A stretch of DNA of 64,000 nt, taken from the NCBI RefSeq assembly GCF_029893585.1, contig NZ_JARXYX010000034.1:1-64000 (forward strand), given 5' to 3'. Below are positions 41,435-49,799 of this stretch, piece by piece. A model generated the notes under the pieces. It saw only the letters and a program-made list of their open reading frames with translations, made no database searches and was not told the origin of the DNA. Source of the stretch: Streptomyces sp. LBL. GTDB lineage: Bacteria; Actinomycetota; Actinomycetes; Streptomycetales; Streptomycetaceae. Positions within the stretch are counted from its first letter, which is position 1. Every line of letters begins with the position of its first letter. The position numbers were made by a program, and so were the translations under genes.

Positions 41435-43861
41435 CTAAGCGGGAACGCGGCGGTCGACCCACCTCCACGCCACTTCCAGGGCGACCGCCGCCACCACCGA
41501 GATGCCGACCGCGATCCACGGCATCGTCACGCCGACCAGCTTCAGCGCGAAGAAGGACTGGAGCGACGGCACCACCAGCACCACCAGGAACCCGGCGCCC
41601 ATCGCTGCCACCAGCACCACCCGCCACCAGGTGTACGGGCGCGCGATGATCGCCAGCACCCACATGGAGATCAGGAACAGCGTCAGCGTGGCGGCACTCG
41701 TCTCCGCGTCCAACGCGTCGGCTCCGGTGTACTGGTGGCGAGCGACCAGATACGTCACGAAGGTCGCGACCGCGGCGATGACCCCGCCGGGGATCGAGTA
41801 CCGCATGACCCGCCGGACGAAGTGGGGCCGCGCCCGTTCCTTGTTGGGCGCGAGGGCCAGGAAGAAGGCGGGGATGCCGATGGTCAGGGTGGACAGCAGC
41901 GTCAGATGGCGGGGCAGGAAGGGGTATTCGACCTGCCAGCACGCCACGAAGACGGCCAGCAGCACCGAGTAGACCGTCTTCACCAGGAACAGGGTCGCGA
42001 CCCGGGTGATGTTGCCGATGACCCGGCGCCCCTCCGCGACCACAAAGGGCAGCGTCGCGAAGCTGTTGTTGAGCAGCACGATCTGCGCGACCGCCCGGGT
42101 CGCCTCCGACCCCGAGCCCATGGCCACCCCGATGTCGGCGTCCTTCAGCGCGAGTACGTCGTTCACGCCGTCGCCGGTCATCGCGACGGTGTGACCGCGC
42201 GACTGCAGCGCGCCCACCATGTCCCGCTTCTGCTGCGGAGTGACCCGCCCGAACACCGTGCCTTCGTCGAGGGCCTCGGCCATGCCGTCCCGGTCGGCGG
42301 GCAGCCGGCGCGCGTCCACCGTGGAGCCGTCCAGCCCGAGCTGCGCGGCGACCGCGCCCACGGACACCGCGTTGTCCCCGGAGATGACCTTGGCGTGGAC
42401 GTCCTGCTCGGCGAAGTAACGCAGGGTGTCGGCCGCGTCCGGCCGCAGCCGCTGTTCCAGTACGACGAGAGCGGCGGGCCGCGCACCGACCGCGACCTCG
42501 GGATCGCCGAGGTCGCGGTCGGTGCGGGCCAGCAGCAGCACCCTGAGGCCCTGCTCGTTGAGCCGCTCGGTCTCGGCGAGGGCGGGATCGTCGTCCGGCA
42601 GCAGCACATCGGGGGCGCCGAGCAGCCACGTACTGCTCTCCCCGTTCCCGTCGCTGAAGGAGGCGCCGCTGTACTTGCGGGCGGAGGAGAACGGCAGCGA
42701 CTCGTCGGAGCGCCAGTGGTCGGTGCCGGTGCCGGTGCCGGTGCCGGTGCCGGTGTCGGTGTTCGGGTAAGCGTCGATGATCGCCTTCAGGGAGGCGTTC
42801 GGCCGCGGCTCGGACCCACCGAGCGCGCCGAGGACCTTCCGTACGTACGACTCGTCGCTGCCGGCCAGCGCCCGCACCTCGGTGACGTTCATGCCGCCCT
42901 CGGTCAGCGTGCCCGTCTTGTCGAGGCAGACCGTGTCGACGCGGGCGAGGCCCTCGATGGCCGGGAGTTCCTGCACCAGGCACTGTTTACGGCCGAGCCG
43001 GATGACGCCGATGGCGAAGGCGACGGAGGTGAGGAGGACGAGCCCTTCCGGGACCATCGGCACGATGCCGCCGACCGTCCGCGCGATGGAGTCCTTGAGG
43101 GCGTTGTTCTTGACGAACAACTGGCTGATGACCAGACCGATCGCGGTCGGGACCATCATCCACGTCACGTACTTGAGGATCGTCGAGATCCCGGAGCGCA
43201 GCTCGGAGTGGACGAGCGTGAACCGGGAGGCCTCCTCGGCGAGCTGGGCGGCGTAGGCCTCGCGGCCGACCTTGGCGGCCTGGAACGCACCCCCGCCGGC
43301 GACCACGAAACTCCCCGACATGACCTGATCCCCCGGCCGCTTGACCACGGGATCGGCCTCCCCGGTCAGCAGCGACTCGTCGATCTCCAGCCCGTCGGCC
43401 TCGACGCACACCCCGTCCACGACGGCCTTGTCCCCGGGCCCGATCTCGATGAGGTCGTCCAGCACGATGTCGCTGGTGGCGACCTGGGAGGCGGCCCCGC
43501 CCCGCCGTACGGTCGGCCGGGCCTCCCCGATCACGGCCAGCGAGTCCAGGGTCTTCTTCGCCCGCCACTCCTGGACGATGCCGATACCGGTGTTGGCGAG
43601 GATCACGAAGCCGAACAGGCTGTCCTGGATCGGCGCGACGGCCAGCATGATCAACCAGAGCACACCGATGATCGCGTTGAAGCGGGTGAAGACGTTCGCA
43701 CGGACGATCTCCGCCAGGGACCGGCTGCTGCGCACCGGGACGTCGTTGACCTGCCCTCGCGCGACCCGCTCCGCGACCTCGGCCGCGGTGAGACCGGTCG
43801 CTGCCGGAGCCGTCGTGGGGCGCACGGGGCCGAGTTCGGCGCCCGCGTCGATGTGCGTCAT
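41435..43861 (-). CDS. P-type cation-transporting ATPase (CtpE-like)
   Basis: 808 residues with the full P-type cycle: actuator motif SLLTGEAD, PEGL in M4 (VPMVPEGLVLLTSVAFAIG), phosphorylation site DKTGTLT (about 315), P-domain TGDGVNDVLALKDAD (about 565), and six C-terminal membrane segments. No N-terminal metal-binding domain. The PEGL motif and lack of CPC resemble mycobacterial CtpE, a Ca/Mg-type transporter, and not copper or zinc pumps. Ion specificity is therefore inferred. The N-domain carries a TGTGTGTG stretch encoded by a GGTGCC microsatellite. Confidence 0.9.
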   Translation of the reverse strand: MTHIDAGAELGPVRPTTAPAATGLTAAEVAERVARGQVNDVPVRSSRSLAEIVRANVFTRFNAIIGVLWLIMLAVAPIQDSLFGFVILANTGIGIVQEWRAKKTLDSLAVIGEARPTVRRGGAASQVATSDIVLDDLIEIGPGDKAVVDGVCVEADGLEIDESLLTGEADPVVKRPGDQVMSGSFVVAGGGAFQAAKVGREAYAAQLAEEASRFTLVHSELRSGISTILKYVTWMMVPTAIGLVISQLFVKNNALKDSIARTVGGIVPMVPEGLVLLTSVAFAIGVIRLGRKQCLVQELPAIEGLARVDTVCLDKTGTLTEGGMNVTEVRALAGSDESYVRKVLGALGGSEPRPNASLKAIIDAYPNTDTGTGTGTGTGTDHWRSDESLPFSSARKYSGASFSDGNGESSTWLLGAPDVLLPDDDPALAETERLNEQGLRVLLLARTDRDLGDPEVAVGARPAALVVLEQRLRPDAADTLRYFAEQDVHAKVISGDNAVSVGAVAAQLGLDGSTVDARRLPADRDGMAEALDEGTVFGRVTPQQKRDMVGALQSRGHTVAMTGDGVNDVLALKDADIGVAMGSGSEATRAVAQIVLLNNSFATLPFVVAEGRRVIGNITRVATLFLVKTVYSVLLAVFVACWQVEYPFLPRHLTLLSTLTIGIPAFFLALAPNKERARPHFVRRVMRYSIPGGVIAAVATFVTYLVARHQYTGADALDAETSAATLTLFLISMWVLAIIARPYTWWRVVLVAAMGAGFLVVLVVPSLQSFFALKLVGVTMPWIAVGISVVAAVALEVAWRWVDRRVPA
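42719..42760 (+). repeat. In-frame hexanucleotide repeat in the P-type ATPase gene
   Basis: About six copies of CGGTGC (Thr-Gly repeat on the minus strand), inside the nucleotide-binding domain. Confidence 0.85.
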
Positions 43862-43939
43862 GCATTCGACGGTACGTGCGGTTTTGAGGCTTCACCCGCC
43901 GAATGGCCGGAAGATCCGACCTGGGGAGGACGGGAAGTG

Positions 43940-44060
43940 ATGCCGTGGACGTAGACGGGGGTCTGGACGGGCGCGTGCGGACGCGGAGCCGTGGACGGGA
44001 CTGTGGACGGGGGCCGTGGACGCGGAGTCGCGAACGGGGGCCGTGGACGGCCCGAGCGGA
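43940..44060 (+). repeat. GTGGACGG-rich degenerate repeat
   Basis: Repeated GGACGGGG/CGTGGACG motifs between the P-type ATPase and DUF2530 genes. Both neighbours are on the minus strand. No coding content seen. Confidence 0.6.
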
Positions 44061-44345
44061 TCAGTCCTCGGCCGCTGCCGTCGCCTGCTTGATCACCGCG
44101 TCCCGCTTGATCGCCGCATCCCGCTTCTTCACGTACCAGATGCCGATGAAGCCCAGTCCGCCGCCGGCCAGGCAGGTCCACAGCCACCAGGTGTGACCGT
44201 GGTCGTCGAACCAGCCGTAGAAGGGCAGTTGCACGAGGAAGAGGACGAACCAGAGGATCGTGCCGCCGACGACGGTCGGGACGATGGGGCCCTCCAGGGG
44301 CTCCGGCGCCTCGTGCTTGGGGGATCCCGAAGAGAACACTGCCAT
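44061..44345 (-). CDS. DUF2530 small membrane protein
   Basis: 94 residues with two membrane helices (TILWFVLFLVQLPFYG and WWLWTCLAGGGLGFIGIWYV) and a charged cytoplasmic tail. It matches the DUF2530 family found next to purine permease or regulator genes in actinobacteria. The function is unknown. It is divergent from the NCS2 permease gene, 117 bp away. Confidence 0.8.
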   Translation of the reverse strand: MAVFSSGSPKHEAPEPLEGPIVPTVVGGTILWFVLFLVQLPFYGWFDDHGHTWWLWTCLAGGGLGFIGIWYVKKRDAAIKRDAVIKQATAAAED

Positions 44346-44462
44346 GGGGAACAGCTTACGAGGCGCTCAGGTCTACGCGCGGAGATAGGTGATCCGAACC
44401 TTATATGTTCATACTGAAACAGTTTGTGCCCGCCCACTTCTCTTCGTAGGAAACGCCACCAC

Positions 44463-45914
44463 ATGTCCACTCCGGCTCCCGCCAAGGTCCCCGCCCCTGA
44501 TCAGCCGGGAGCCGGGCCCGCCCACGGCCCCCTCGACCGCTACTTCAAGATCTCCGAGCGGGGCAGCACCCTGCCCCGCGAGATCCGTGGCGGTTTCGCC
44601 ACCTTCTTCGCGATGGCCTACATCATCGTGCTGAACCCGATCATCCTGGGCAGCGCGAAGGACATGTACGGGCACCATCTCGACAACGGCCAGCTGGTCA
44701 CGGCGACAGCCCTGACGGCGGCGTTCACCACCCTGCTCATGGGCGTCATCGGCAACGTGCCGATCGCGCTCGCCGCCGGACTCGGTGTGAACTCCGTTGT
44801 CGCCCTCCAGCTCGCGCCCCGGATGGCCTGGCCGGACGCGATGGGCATGGTCGTCCTGGCCGGCTTCGTCGTGATGCTGCTCGTCGCCACCGGCCTGCGC
44901 GAGCGCGTGATGAACGCCGTGCCCTACGGTCTGCGCAAGGCCATCGCCATCGGCATCGGCCTGTTCATCATGCTGATCGGCCTCGTGGACTCCGGCTTCG
45001 TCTCCCGTATCCCGGACGTCGCCCAGACCACCGTCCCGCTCCAGCTCGGCGGCGACGGTCACCTCAACGGCTGGCCGGTGCTCGTCTTCGTCCTGGGCAC
45101 CCTGCTCACCCTCGCGCTGATCGTCCGCAAGGTCACCGGCGCGATCCTGATCTCGATCATCACCATGACGGTCCTGGCCGTGATCATCAACGCGGTCGCC
45201 AAGGTGCCGTCCTGGGGGCTGACGGTCCCCAAGTGGCCCGGCAACCCCGTCGCCACCCCCGACTTCGGCCTGCTCGGCAAGGTCAGCCTGTTCGGCGGCT
45301 TCGACAAGGTCGGTGTGCTGACCGGCGTCCTCTTCGTCTTCACCGTGCTGCTGTCCTGCTTCTTCGACGCCATGGGCACGATCATGGGCGTCAGTGACGA
45401 GGCCGAGCTGACCGACGCCGAGGGCCAGATGCCCGGCATCAGCAAGGTCCTCTTCGTCGACGGCATCGCGGTCGCCGCGGGCGGCGCGAGCAGCTCCTCG
45501 GCCACGACCTGCTTCGTCGAGTCCACCGCCGGTGTCGGCGAGGGCGCCCGCACGGGCTTCGCGAACATCGTCACCGGCGGCCTGTTCGCCCTGTCGCTCT
45601 TCCTGACCCCCGTCGCCACGATGGTCCCGTCCCAGGCGGCCACCCCGGCCCTGCTCGCGGTCGGCTTCCTGATCCTGGCCGGTTCGGTCAAGGAGATCGA
45701 CTGGGCCGACCACACCATCGCCATCCCGGCCTTCGTGACGATGGTGATGATGCCGTTCACCTACTCGATCACCAACGGCATCGGCATGGGCTTCATCACC
45801 TTCGTGGTGCTGCGCCTGGCGGCCGGCCGCGGCAAGGGGATCCCGGTGGCGATGTACGTGGTCTCCGCGGTGTTCGCCTTCTACTACCTGCTGCCGGCGC
45901 TGGGACTCACCTGA
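44463..45914 (+). CDS. NCS2-family purine permease (AzgA/GhxP-like)
   Basis: 483 residues with about twelve to fourteen membrane segments. Family features: TFFAMAYIIVLNPIILG near the N-terminus, ALAAGLGVNSVVALQL (AzgA-type motif), CFFDAMGTIMGVSDEA, and the SSSSATTCFVESTAGVGEGARTG-like loop. This is the adenine/guanine/hypoxanthine proton symporter branch and not the uracil/xanthine branch. The ATG at 44463 follows TAGGAAACG. The 60 bp before it are AT-rich and probably contain the promoter. I saw no clear purine riboswitch. Confidence 0.92.
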   Translation: MSTPAPAKVPAPDQPGAGPAHGPLDRYFKISERGSTLPREIRGGFATFFAMAYIIVLNPIILGSAKDMYGHHLDNGQLVTATALTAAFTTLLMGVIGNVPIALAAGLGVNSVVALQLAPRMAWPDAMGMVVLAGFVVMLLVATGLRERVMNAVPYGLRKAIAIGIGLFIMLIGLVDSGFVSRIPDVAQTTVPLQLGGDGHLNGWPVLVFVLGTLLTLALIVRKVTGAILISIITMTVLAVIINAVAKVPSWGLTVPKWPGNPVATPDFGLLGKVSLFGGFDKVGVLTGVLFVFTVLLSCFFDAMGTIMGVSDEAELTDAEGQMPGISKVLFVDGIAVAAGGASSSSATTCFVESTAGVGEGARTGFANIVTGGLFALSLFLTPVATMVPSQAATPALLAVGFLILAGSVKEIDWADHTIAIPAFVTMVMMPFTYSITNGIGMGFITFVVLRLAAGRGKGIPVAMYVVSAVFAFYYLLPALGLT

Positions 45915-45939
45915 GCGGTCCGGGTCGCCGGTGTCGCCG

Positions 45940-46088
45940 GACTTGCCTGAGCCGTCGGGGCTCCTGAGTCTTCGGTGGCGTCGGACTCACCCGGACCGAC
46001 GGGGTCCCCGAGCCGTCGGGGTCGCCCGGACCGTCGGGGTCCCCGAGCCGTCGGGGTCGCCCGGACCGTCGGGGTCACCCTTCCCGTC
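45940..46088. repeat. Hairpin-forming tandem repeat between convergent genes
   Basis: A 36-nt unit (CCGTCGGGGTCCCCGAGC...CGCCCGGA) occurs twice in full, preceded and followed by degenerate half units. Each half can fold (GGGGTCCCC). It probably serves as terminator for the permease gene and possibly for the ribbon-helix-helix gene. Confidence 0.6.
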
Positions 46089-46146
46089 CGTCGAGGTCGC
46101 CTCGGCCTCCCGTGATCACGGCCCCCGTGATCAGGGAACCCCGTGG

Positions 46147-46329
46147 TCAGGGAACCCCGTAGAACCGCTCCGTCTCCTCCACGGCGGACTGGAACCGCTC
46201 GTCGAAGTCGTTGCGAAGGAGCGTCCGGACCACGTAGTCCTGGACGCTCATCCCCCTTTTCGCCGCCTGGTGCCGGAGCCGCTCGAGCAGCTCCTCGTCC
46301 ATCCGCAGGCTGAACACGCTGGTCCCCAT
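46147..46329 (-). CDS. Arc/CopG-type ribbon-helix-helix protein
   Basis: 60 residues: SVFSLRMDEELLERLRHQAAKRGMSVQDYVVRTLLRND is a ribbon-helix-helix DNA-binding domain with the beta strand at the N-terminus. It resembles antitoxin-like or regulatory RHH proteins, but no toxin gene is adjacent, so an orphan regulator is likely. Divergent from the MarR gene across 150 bp. Confidence 0.8.
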   Translation of the reverse strand: MGTSVFSLRMDEELLERLRHQAAKRGMSVQDYVVRTLLRNDFDERFQSAVEETERFYGVP

Positions 46330-46458
46330 GCCACGAGGGTCGCGGGCAGGCTCCGGTGACGTTCACTTTCCGCCGCCGATTCACTCGTACGGGTGAGGAT
46401 CGGGCTTCAGTGGCCTGCGTCACGGCAATCACCCTGCGCCCCAGCTTGCTTAGAGAGA

Positions 46459-46470
46459 GTAATGAGTTAC
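46459..46470. promoter_or_regulatory. GTAA-N4-TTAC palindrome at the MarR gene start
   Basis: GTAATGAGTTAC lies 9-21 bp upstream of the preferred MarR start within an unusually AT-rich segment. MarR proteins usually bind such palindromes in their own promoter. Confidence 0.45.
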
Positions 46471-46479
46471 CCTAAATAC

Positions 46480-46917
46480 ATGCCGGACCTAACCCATGGC
46501 GACGACGCTGCCGCCGTGAACTCCCTTCGCTCCGCCGTGATGCGCCTGTCCCGTCGGCTCAAGCACCAACGGGTCGACGAGTCGCTGAGTCCCACCGAGA
46601 TGTCGGTGCTGGGCACTCTCTCCCTCTGCGGCCAGGCCACCCCGGGTGAACTCGCCCGCAAGGAGCACGTCCAGCCGCCGTCGATGACCCGCATCGTGGC
46701 GCTGCTCGAAGCCAAGGGGCTGGTCCGTCTGGAGCCGCACTCCGAGGACCGGCGCCAGAAGGTCGTCACGAAGACCGAGCAGGCCGAGGCCATGCTCGAG
46801 GAGAGCCGCCGCAAGCGGAACGCCTTCCTGGCCACCCTGGTCGACGACCTCGACGAGGACGAGTGGGCGAAACTGCGCGCCGCCGCCCCCGTACTGGAGA
46901 AGCTCGCCCACCTGTAA
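46480..46917 (+). CDS. MarR-family transcriptional regulator
   Basis: About 145 residues with the winged helix-turn-helix of MarR: LSPTEMSVLGTLSLCGQATPGELARKEHVQPPSMTRIVALLEAKGLVRLEPHSEDRRQKVV. It precedes an MFS transporter by 26 bp, an arrangement typical of a drug-responsive repressor controlling its own pump. There is no clear ribosome-binding site; in-frame ATG codons at 46462 and 46480 are both possible. Confidence 0.88.
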   Translation: MPDLTHGDDAAAVNSLRSAVMRLSRRLKHQRVDESLSPTEMSVLGTLSLCGQATPGELARKEHVQPPSMTRIVALLEAKGLVRLEPHSEDRRQKVVTKTEQAEAMLEESRRKRNAFLATLVDDLDEDEWAKLRAAAPVLEKLAHL

Positions 46918-46943
46918 GCAGCGTTCACGAGGAGGCGACCCTT

Positions 46944-48374
46944 TTGAGTTCGGGACCCGGAGCAGACTCCGCCCCCGCACCGGCCACCCACGAATCCCCG
47001 CCCACCCCCGCACCGCCCACCCCCGCACGGGCCGCGCGCCAATCCCCGCCCACCCCCGACACTCCCGCCTCGCCCGCGGGCACCCGCAAGTCCTCGATGT
47101 TCAGCTCCCTGAAGGTCCGCAACTACCGGCTCTTCTTCCTCGGCCAGGTCGTCTCCAACATCGGCACCTGGATGCAGCGCATCGCCCAGGACTGGCTGGT
47201 CCTCAGCCTCACCGGCTCCTCGACCGCCGTCGGCTTCACGACGGCCCTGCAGTTCCTGCCGATGCTGCTGTTCGGCCTCTACGGCGGTGTCCTGGTCGAC
47301 CGGCTGCGCAAGCGGCCCACGCTGCTCGTCACCCAGGTGGCCATGGCGCTCACCGCGATCGCGCTCGGCGTCCTGACCCTCTCCGGACACGTCCAGGTCT
47401 GGCACGTCTACCTCGCCTCCTTCGCCGTCGGCCTCGCCACGGTCCTCGACAACCCAGCCCGCCAGACCTTCGTCTCCGAGCTGGTCGGCCCCGGCCAGCT
47501 GCAGAACGCGGTCAGCCTGAACTCCGCGAACTTCCAGTCGGCCCGTCTGGTCGGCCCGGCCGTCGCCGGTCTGATGATCACCGGCGTGGGCACCGGCTAC
47601 GCGTTCCTCGCCAACGGCCTGTCCTTCGTCGCGCCCGTCGCCGGCCTGCTGCTGATGCGGGCACGTGAACTCCACGTCGTCGAGCGCGCCCCGCGCGCCA
47701 AGGGCCAGCTGCGGGAGGGCCTGCACTACGTCGCCGGGCGCCCCGAGCTGATCTGGACCATCGTCCTGGTCGGGTTCATCGGCACCTTCGGCTTCAACTT
47801 CCCCGTCTACCTCTCGGCCTTCGCCGACGACGTCTTCCACGCGGGCGCCGGCGCCTACAGCCTCTTCAACACGCTGATGGCCATCGGCTCCCTCGCGGGC
47901 GCCCTGCTGGCGGCCCGGCGCGGCACCACCCGGATGCGGGTACTGATCGCGGCGGCGGTGGCCTTCGGCACGATGGAGCTGGTGGCCGCGACGGCCCCCT
48001 CTCTGTGGCTGTTCGCCCTGCTCATGGCCCCGATCGGAATGTTCGGCATGACCGTCAACGTCACCGCGAACACCAGCATCCAGATGACGACCGACCCGGC
48101 CATGCGCGGCCGCGTGATGGCCCTCTACATGATGGTCTTCCTGGGCGGCTCGCCCGTGGGCGCACCGATCGCCGGCTGGGTCACGGACGCGTACGGCGTC
48201 CGGGTGGGCCTGGCGGTGGGCGGCGCCATCGCGGCGGCCGCGGCCGTCACGATCGGCCTGGTCCTGGCCCGCGTGGGCAACCTGCGCCTGTCGGTGGGCT
48301 GGAACGGCGGGCATCCGCAGGTCGCCTTCGTGCCACGTGAGCGGGAACCGGAGCGGCTGGCCGCGGCGGCGTAG
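46944..48374 (+). CDS. MFS exporter regulated with MarR
   Basis: 476 residues, starting at TTG with a textbook AGGAGG-type site (GGAGG 8 bases upstream). A Pro/Thr-rich cytoplasmic N-terminus (about 50 residues) precedes twelve membrane segments of the DHA3/EntS-like type: LFFLGQVVSNIGTWMQRIAQ, GGVLVDRLRKRPTLLV (loop 2-3 motif), LATVLDNPARQTFVSELV. Probably an efflux pump for a small toxic compound. The adjacent MarR protein is its likely regulator. Confidence 0.85.
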   Translation: MSSGPGADSAPAPATHESPPTPAPPTPARAARQSPPTPDTPASPAGTRKSSMFSSLKVRNYRLFFLGQVVSNIGTWMQRIAQDWLVLSLTGSSTAVGFTTALQFLPMLLFGLYGGVLVDRLRKRPTLLVTQVAMALTAIALGVLTLSGHVQVWHVYLASFAVGLATVLDNPARQTFVSELVGPGQLQNAVSLNSANFQSARLVGPAVAGLMITGVGTGYAFLANGLSFVAPVAGLLLMRARELHVVERAPRAKGQLREGLHYVAGRPELIWTIVLVGFIGTFGFNFPVYLSAFADDVFHAGAGAYSLFNTLMAIGSLAGALLAARRGTTRMRVLIAAAVAFGTMELVAATAPSLWLFALLMAPIGMFGMTVNVTANTSIQMTTDPAMRGRVMALYMMVFLGGSPVGAPIAGWVTDAYGVRVGLAVGGAIAAAAAVTIGLVLARVGNLRLSVGWNGGHPQVAFVPREREPERLAAAA

Positions 48375-48386
48375 CCCTCCAGCGCG

Positions 48387-48974
48387 TCAGTCGCGGGGGA
48401 AGTCGTCGGTCTTGAGGGTGAGGCCGACGACGGTGCCGGTGAGGTCCACGTCGTCTCCGAAGGAGACCTTCGTCTCGATCGCGTAGTCGCCGTCCTTGGG
48501 GTGGAGGTAGAGGCGGCACTTGCCCTGATAGGGGTCGGCGATGAGGTACACGGGGACTTCGGCCACCGCGTACGCGGTCTTCTTGGGGCCGTAGTCGTTG
48601 GCGGCCGTGCCCCGGGAGACGACCTCGGCGACGAACTCGACGTCCTCATGGCGCCAGCGTCCCTCGTCGTCCTTCACCGCCGACGCGCCGAGCAGGGCCA
48701 CGTCCGGGCAGAAGCCGTTCTCGTGGCCGGGAAAGTCGATACGTACGTCCGAAAAGACGTTGACGTCCATCCCGAACCTGTCCTCGACGGCCCGTACGAT
48801 CCGGCGAATGATCTCCCAGTGGGTGTCGCGCTGCGGCGTCATGTGAACGTTGCCCCCGACGATCTCGACCCTGAAGCCTTCGGGGACGGGCATCCGCTCA
48901 AGCCGCTCGAACCACTCGTCCAAGCGCTTGGCATTGGCGTCGGCCATGGCGATCCTGTCGTCCAAGACGGTCAT
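48387..48974 (-). CDS. Uma2-family (DUF820) putative nuclease, copy 1
   Basis: 195 residues of the PD-(D/E)XK-like Uma2 family: VEIVGGNVHMTPQRDTHWEI, DVRIDFPGHENGFCPDVALL, HEDVEFVAEVVSR, YGPKKTAYAVAEVPVYLIADP. The acidic residues of the nuclease fold and the conserved Lys in KKTAYA are present. Uma2 proteins are abundant in Streptomyces and their role is not settled. The upstream 80 bp are shared with the second copy at 51118-51723. Start at the ATG at 48974, with GGGGAGGAG 8 bases upstream. Confidence 0.88.
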   Translation of the reverse strand: MTVLDDRIAMADANAKRLDEWFERLERMPVPEGFRVEIVGGNVHMTPQRDTHWEIIRRIVRAVEDRFGMDVNVFSDVRIDFPGHENGFCPDVALLGASAVKDDEGRWRHEDVEFVAEVVSRGTAANDYGPKKTAYAVAEVPVYLIADPYQGKCRLYLHPKDGDYAIETKVSFGDDVDLTGTVVGLTLKTDDFPRD

Positions 48975-49053
48975 CGTGGCGCTCCTCCCCGGCTGCCCTG
49001 TGGACGAGTGCAGCCGCGCACTACAACGATACGTACGGTGACCGGGACGCGCC
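48975..49053 (-). promoter_or_regulatory. Duplicated upstream region of Uma2 copy 1
   Basis: About 80 bp before the ATG are closely similar to 51724-51802 (shared blocks CGTGGCGCTCCTCCCCGGCT, GACGAGTGCAGCCGCG and ACAACGATACG on the plus strand). It contains the ribosome-binding site and probably the promoter. Confidence 0.7.
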
Positions 49054-49086
49054 CGGGCGTGCGGGCCGGGCGGGCAGACTGACCCC

Positions 49087-49659
49087 ATGAGACTCTTCGC
49101 CGCCGTACTGCCGCCCGAGGACGTGACCAGCGAACTCGCCGCCGAGGTGGCCGAGTTGCGGAAGCTGCCCGGCGCGGACGGCCTGCGGTGGACCGGCCGC
49201 CCCGGCTGGCACTACACCCTCGCGTTCTACGGTGAGGTGGACGACGACCTCGTACCGGAGCTGTCGGCACGGCTGGAGCGGGCCGCGCACCGTACCGCGC
49301 CCTTCCCGCTGGCGGTGCGCGGCGGCGGGCAGTTCGGGCACGGGCGGGCGCTGTGGGTGGGCGCGGAGGGTGATGTGCCCGCACTGCGGCTGCTGGCCGA
49401 CCGGGCGGAGTCGGCGGCGCGCAAGGCGGGTGTGGGGATGGGGGAGCACCGCCGGTACAAGGCCCATCTCACGGTGGCCCGCGGGCGGGGGGACATCGAC
49501 GTGCACCCGTACCTCAAGGCCCTGGCGGACTGCAGGAGCCGTACCTGGACGGTGGACGAGCTGGCTCTGGTCCGCAGCGACCTGCCGACGTCGGGGGTGC
49601 CGGGGGAGCAGCCCCGCTACGAGGCGGTCGCCCGCTGGCAGCTGGAGGCGGCCGGTTAG
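49087..49659 (+). CDS. thpR: RNA 2',3'-cyclic phosphodiesterase (LigT/2H family)
   Basis: 190 residues with the two HxT motifs of the 2H phosphoesterases: HYTLAF (about 40-45) and HLTVAR (about 126-131). It opens MRLFAAVLPPEDV and has the later LVRSDLP segment typical of ThpR. The enzyme opens 2',3'-cyclic phosphate RNA ends to 2'-phosphates. Its biological role in Streptomyces is unclear. Confidence 0.92.
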   Translation: MRLFAAVLPPEDVTSELAAEVAELRKLPGADGLRWTGRPGWHYTLAFYGEVDDDLVPELSARLERAAHRTAPFPLAVRGGGQFGHGRALWVGAEGDVPALRLLADRAESAARKAGVGMGEHRRYKAHLTVARGRGDIDVHPYLKALADCRSRTWTVDELALVRSDLPTSGVPGEQPRYEAVARWQLEAAG

Positions 49660-49669
49660 GCTCGATGAC

Positions 49670-49759
49670 GTGGACCCGAAAACCCGGAACCGGATCATGG
49701 CCGGTGCGCTCGTGCTGATCTTCGTGGTGGTGGTCGTGGCGGCGGTGGTCGGCAGGTAA
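49670..49759 (+). CDS. Single-helix small membrane protein
   Basis: 29 residues from GTG: a charged N-terminus (VDPKTRNRIM) and one hydrophobic helix (GALVLIFVVVVVAAVVGR). It starts 11 bp after the thpR stop and may be co-translated with it. Too short for most gene callers. The clear amphipathic-then-hydrophobic layout supports a real gene. Confidence 0.55.
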   Translation: MDPKTRNRIMAGALVLIFVVVVVAAVVGR

Positions 49760-49799
49760 CGCCCGGCCACCGCCGGCCGACAGCCCCGAGGGCTGCCGC

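Noticed and set aside
44346..44462. Possible purine riboswitch upstream of the NCS2 permease
   Set aside because: The leader is short and AT-rich but I could not find the three-helix junction and conserved loops of a purine aptamer.
46147..46329. Toxin-antitoxin operon built on the ribbon-helix-helix gene
   Set aside because: No small toxin gene overlaps or adjoins it; neighbours are a convergent permease gene and a divergent MarR gene.
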